From assembly GCA_025141015.1 (NCBI GenBank), contig CP081098.1:2982501-3046500 (forward strand): a stretch of 64,000 nt of DNA, written 5' to 3'. Below the pieces are notes generated by a model, which did not search any database, was not told where the DNA came from, and saw only the letters and a program-made list of their open reading frames with translations. How positions within the stretch are numbered: the first letter of the stretch is position 1; each line of letters opens with the position of its first letter. The stretch is from Rhodobacteraceae bacterium M382. Its GTDB lineage: Bacteria > Pseudomonadota > Alphaproteobacteria > Rhodobacterales > Rhodobacteraceae. The position numbers and the translations under genes are program-made. This document shows positions 62,000 through 64,000 of this stretch, piece after piece.

Positions 62000-62790
62000 G
62001 CACCCATCTGAACCCTTTCGCGCTCTTGGCACGGCTGGGGCGCGCGGTTCTGTTGATGCTGGCCGCCATTGGCCGGGTGTCGCTGTTTGCGCTTGATGCC
62101 ATCAGCCACATGCTGCGCCCCCCGTTTTATCCGCGTGAATTTGGCAACGCGCTGTTGCAGATCGGCTGGCTGTCGCTGCCGGTTGTCGGGCTCACCGCGA
62201 TCTTTACCGGTGGCGCGCTGGCGCTCCAGATCTATGCCGGCGGCGCCCGCTTCAATGCCGAAGCCGTGGTGCCCCAGATCGTCGCCATCGGCATGGTGCG
62301 TGAATTGGGACCGGTTCTGGTCGGGTTGATGATCGCTGCGCGTGTCACCTCCTCCATCGCCGCCGAAATCGCCACGATGAAGGTCACCGAACAGATCGAC
62401 GCGCTGGTCACCCTGTCCACGCACCCGATGAAATATCTGGTCGCACCCCGCGTGCTGGCGGCGCTGTTGACCGTGCCTATTCTGGTCGGGGTCGGTGATA
62501 TCATCGGCATCATGGGCGGCTATACGGTCGCGGTGCAGAACCTCGGCTTCAACCCCGCTGCTTATCTTAAAAATACCGTTGATTTTCTAGAAGTTAGAGA
62601 CGTTATCTCAAGCTTGGTCAAGGGCTGTGTTTTTGGCGGCATCGCCGCGATGATGGGCTGTTACTACGGCATGCAATCAGGCCGCGGTGCCCAGGGCGTG
62701 GGCCGCGCCACCAAAGGTTCGGTCGAGGCCGCCGCCGTTTTGATCCTCGCCGCCAACTTTGTCCTCACAGGGGTGTTCTTCTCGATATGA
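61996..62790 (+). CDS. mlaE: MlaE-family ABC transporter permease
   Basis: A 264-residue membrane protein with five or six helices and MlaE signatures [31 protein letters not shown]([12 protein letters not shown]) and [14 protein letters not shown]. With an MlaF ATPase and an MCE protein it moves phospholipids between the membranes, keeping the outer membrane asymmetric. The mlaD-type MCE gene is not in the window. It overlaps both neighbours by four bases. Confidence 0.92.
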   Translation: MSTHLNPFALLARLGRAVLLMLAAIGRVSLFALDAISHMLRPPFYPREFGNALLQIGWLSLPVVGLTAIFTGGALALQIYAGGARFNAEAVVPQIVAIGMVRELGPVLVGLMIAARVTSSIAAEIATMKVTEQIDALVTLSTHPMKYLVAPRVLAALLTVPILVGVGDIIGIMGGYTVAVQNLGFNPAAYLKNTVDFLEVRDVISSLVKGCVFGGIAAMMGCYYGMQSGRGAQGVGRATKGSVEAAAVLILAANFVLTGVFFSI

Positions 62791-63533
62791 TCAACATGCA
62801 GGGCGTCAAAAAATCGTTCGGAGACAACCACGTATTGCGAGGTGTTGATCTGAATATCCCCAAAGGCACATCGTTGGTGATCATCGGCGGCTCCGGGACC
62901 GGCAAATCCGTGGCGCTGAAATGTGTTTTGGGGCTGATCAAACCCGACAGCGGCACCATTCTGGTCGATGGCAAACCGGCCGACCGCGGGGACCGGGATA
63001 AATTTCTCGCCAAATTCGGCATGTTGTTTCAGGGCGGCGCGCTGTTTGACAGCCTCACCGTCTGGCAGAATGTCGCCTTTCGCCTGCTGCGCGGATCGCT
63101 GAAACGCCCGGTGGACGAGGCCCGCGAGATCGCCATCGAGAAACTGCGCCGTGTGGGCCTCAAATCCGATGTCGCCGACCGCCTGCCCGCCGAACTCTCG
63201 GGCGGCATGCAAAAACGTGTCGGCCTGGCCCGCGCCATCGCCGCCGAGCCCGAGATCATCTTTTTTGATGAACCCACCACTGGGCTCGACCCGATCATGT
63301 CCGGCGTCATCAACGACCTGATCCGCGAGATCGTGGTGGAAATGGGCGCCACCGCCATGACCATCACCCACGACATGTCCTCCGTGCGCGCCATCGCCGA
63401 CAACGTCGCCATGCTGCACGACGGCGTCATCCAATGGACCGGCCCCGTCGCCGATATGGACGCATCAGGCGATCCCTATCTGGAACAGTTCATTCATGGC
63501 CGCGCCGAGGGGCCGATCGAGGCGGTGCGGTAA
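62787..63533 (+). CDS. mlaF: MlaF-family ABC transporter ATPase
   Basis: A 248-residue ATPase: Walker A GGSGTGKSVALKCVLG, ABC signature ELSGGMQKRVGLARAIA, Walker B IIFFDEPTTGLDPIMS and the H-loop THDMSSVRAIAD. It powers the MlaE permease. The start overlaps the mlaE stop (ATGA). A long GC hairpin follows at 63672-63734. Confidence 0.93.
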   Translation: MINMQGVKKSFGDNHVLRGVDLNIPKGTSLVIIGGSGTGKSVALKCVLGLIKPDSGTILVDGKPADRGDRDKFLAKFGMLFQGGALFDSLTVWQNVAFRLLRGSLKRPVDEAREIAIEKLRRVGLKSDVADRLPAELSGGMQKRVGLARAIAAEPEIIFFDEPTTGLDPIMSGVINDLIREIVVEMGATAMTITHDMSSVRAIADNVAMLHDGVIQWTGPVADMDASGDPYLEQFIHGRAEGPIEAVR

Positions 63534-63671
63534 ACTTTGGTGATGTAAACACCTCAAAACGCAGCACTTATTCAGCATTTGCAGGGCCTTTTACGTTCAG
63601 AGGCACCTGATGTACCGCTCGGCGTTCCCATTCGGATGACCACGCGCAATTCCCCGCACCCAAAACCATCA

Positions 63672-63734
63672 GGCCAGCGCCCGTTCGCGGGCGGAAGCAA
63701 AGCGCCCGCCCATGGGGGCGGACGGGCGCTGGCC
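63672..63734 (+). terminator. Long hairpin after mlaF
   Basis: A 17-bp stem with one mismatch (63672-63688 with 63718-63734, GGCCAGCGCCCGT arms) encloses a second GGGCG/CGCCC stem. No T-run follows. The 304-bp space to the next gene holds no ORF I can support; this element probably ends the alr-mlaEF transcript. Confidence 0.55.
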
Positions 63735-63837
63735 GGGCCGCACGCGACCCGGCAGGGCGAACCCCACGCTCTATTCCCCCTTTTAATTCCGCCGCCAAAG
63801 GCACAAGTCTAGCGAAGCAACCAAAATCTGAGCCGCC

Positions 63838-64000
63838 ATGACCCTCCGCCTCCTGACCCTCTCCCTGCTGATCCTCTACCCCATCGCCTGGTTCGCGCCC
63901 TTGATGCACGCCGGGCTGTTGCCGATCTTTGGCCTCAGCGAAATCAGCGTGGTGACCGGGTTGCAATCGCTCTGGGCCTCCGACATCGCGTTGGCGCTGC
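63838..64000 (+). CDS. PqiA-like membrane protein (partial)
   Basis: The first 54 codons run off the right edge: MTLRLLTLSLLILYPIAWFA, a membrane helix, then LLPIFGLSEISVVTGLQSLW. The latter segment matches paraquat-inducible protein A family members, integral membrane proteins often linked to MCE-type lipid transport, which fits the mlaEF genes beside it. The ATG at 63838 follows a weak ribosome site. The identification is based on the N-terminus only. Confidence 0.6.
   Translation, partial: MTLRLLTLSLLILYPIAWFAPLMHAGLLPIFGLSEISVVTGLQSLWASDIALAL

Overview
The window is GC-rich, densely coded DNA from an alphaproteobacterium, most likely of the Rhodobacteraceae (Roseobacter group). The signs are TRAP and tripartite tricarboxylate transporters, a form II CoxL Mo-hydroxylase cluster, a cobA-DUF2849-cysI-cysH-DUF934 sulfate assimilation operon, DctB/DctD, an NfeD/slipin pair, and GC-rich palindromic intergenic repeats. 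I see no phage, integrase, transposase or CRISPR array. This is ordinary chromosome with a few accessory islands.

Layout. 1-692: divergent arsenite efflux gene (acr3, cut by the left edge) and arsR, with two matching operator-like dyads. 731-8022: EamA exporter, tctCBA importer and a divergent regulator-kinase-binding protein operon. 8231-12672: secreted esterase, secreted beta-lactamase-fold hydrolase and an adenylate cyclase/TPR protein. 12673-13325: a segment without a supportable gene, next to the 3' end of tRNA-Val(CAC). 13345-21169: HU-like protein, lon with a heat-shock-type promoter, tgt, slipin/nfeD, sufT, sufA-like gene and tpiA. 21306-27788: dctPQM TRAP importer with dctBD; its DctD has lost both the GAFTGA loop and the Walker A lysine. 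27850-35531: cytochrome P450, Lrp regulator, sulfate assimilation operon, ferredoxin-NADP reductase and infC, which appears to start at AUA. 35641-46587: methyltransferase, then a form II cox-type molybdenum hydroxylase cluster (coxD, coxE, two yeeE sulfur-transport genes, xdhC-like and molybdopterin-binding genes, coxS, coxL, coxM).

46864-54221 is the most unusual stretch. It is a compact operon of three related glycosyltransferase-92-like domains, an intact sulfotransferase, a large fusion of a degenerate sulfotransferase with a glycosyltransferase, and an FkbM methyltransferase. A hydrolase-like protein of unknown role with an altered nucleophile elbow follows. It probably builds or decorates a sulfated, methylated surface glycan. 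54270-64000 returns to housekeeping: SRPBCC protein, pyrC, pyrE, dnaB, TauE/SafE transporter, 2OG oxygenase, alr, mlaEF and a partial PqiA-like gene.

The non-coding signals are among the more interesting parts. They include two copies of a double-hairpin element (21192-21238 and 55949-55996), two copies of a composite palindromic element (20194-20276 and 52856-52934), four 21-bp-phased repeats before pyrC, paired 18-bp DctD-type boxes before dctP, and a persulfide-regulator-like dyad before the yeeE pair. All functional statements come from reading the sequence and from family knowledge; no database search was run.
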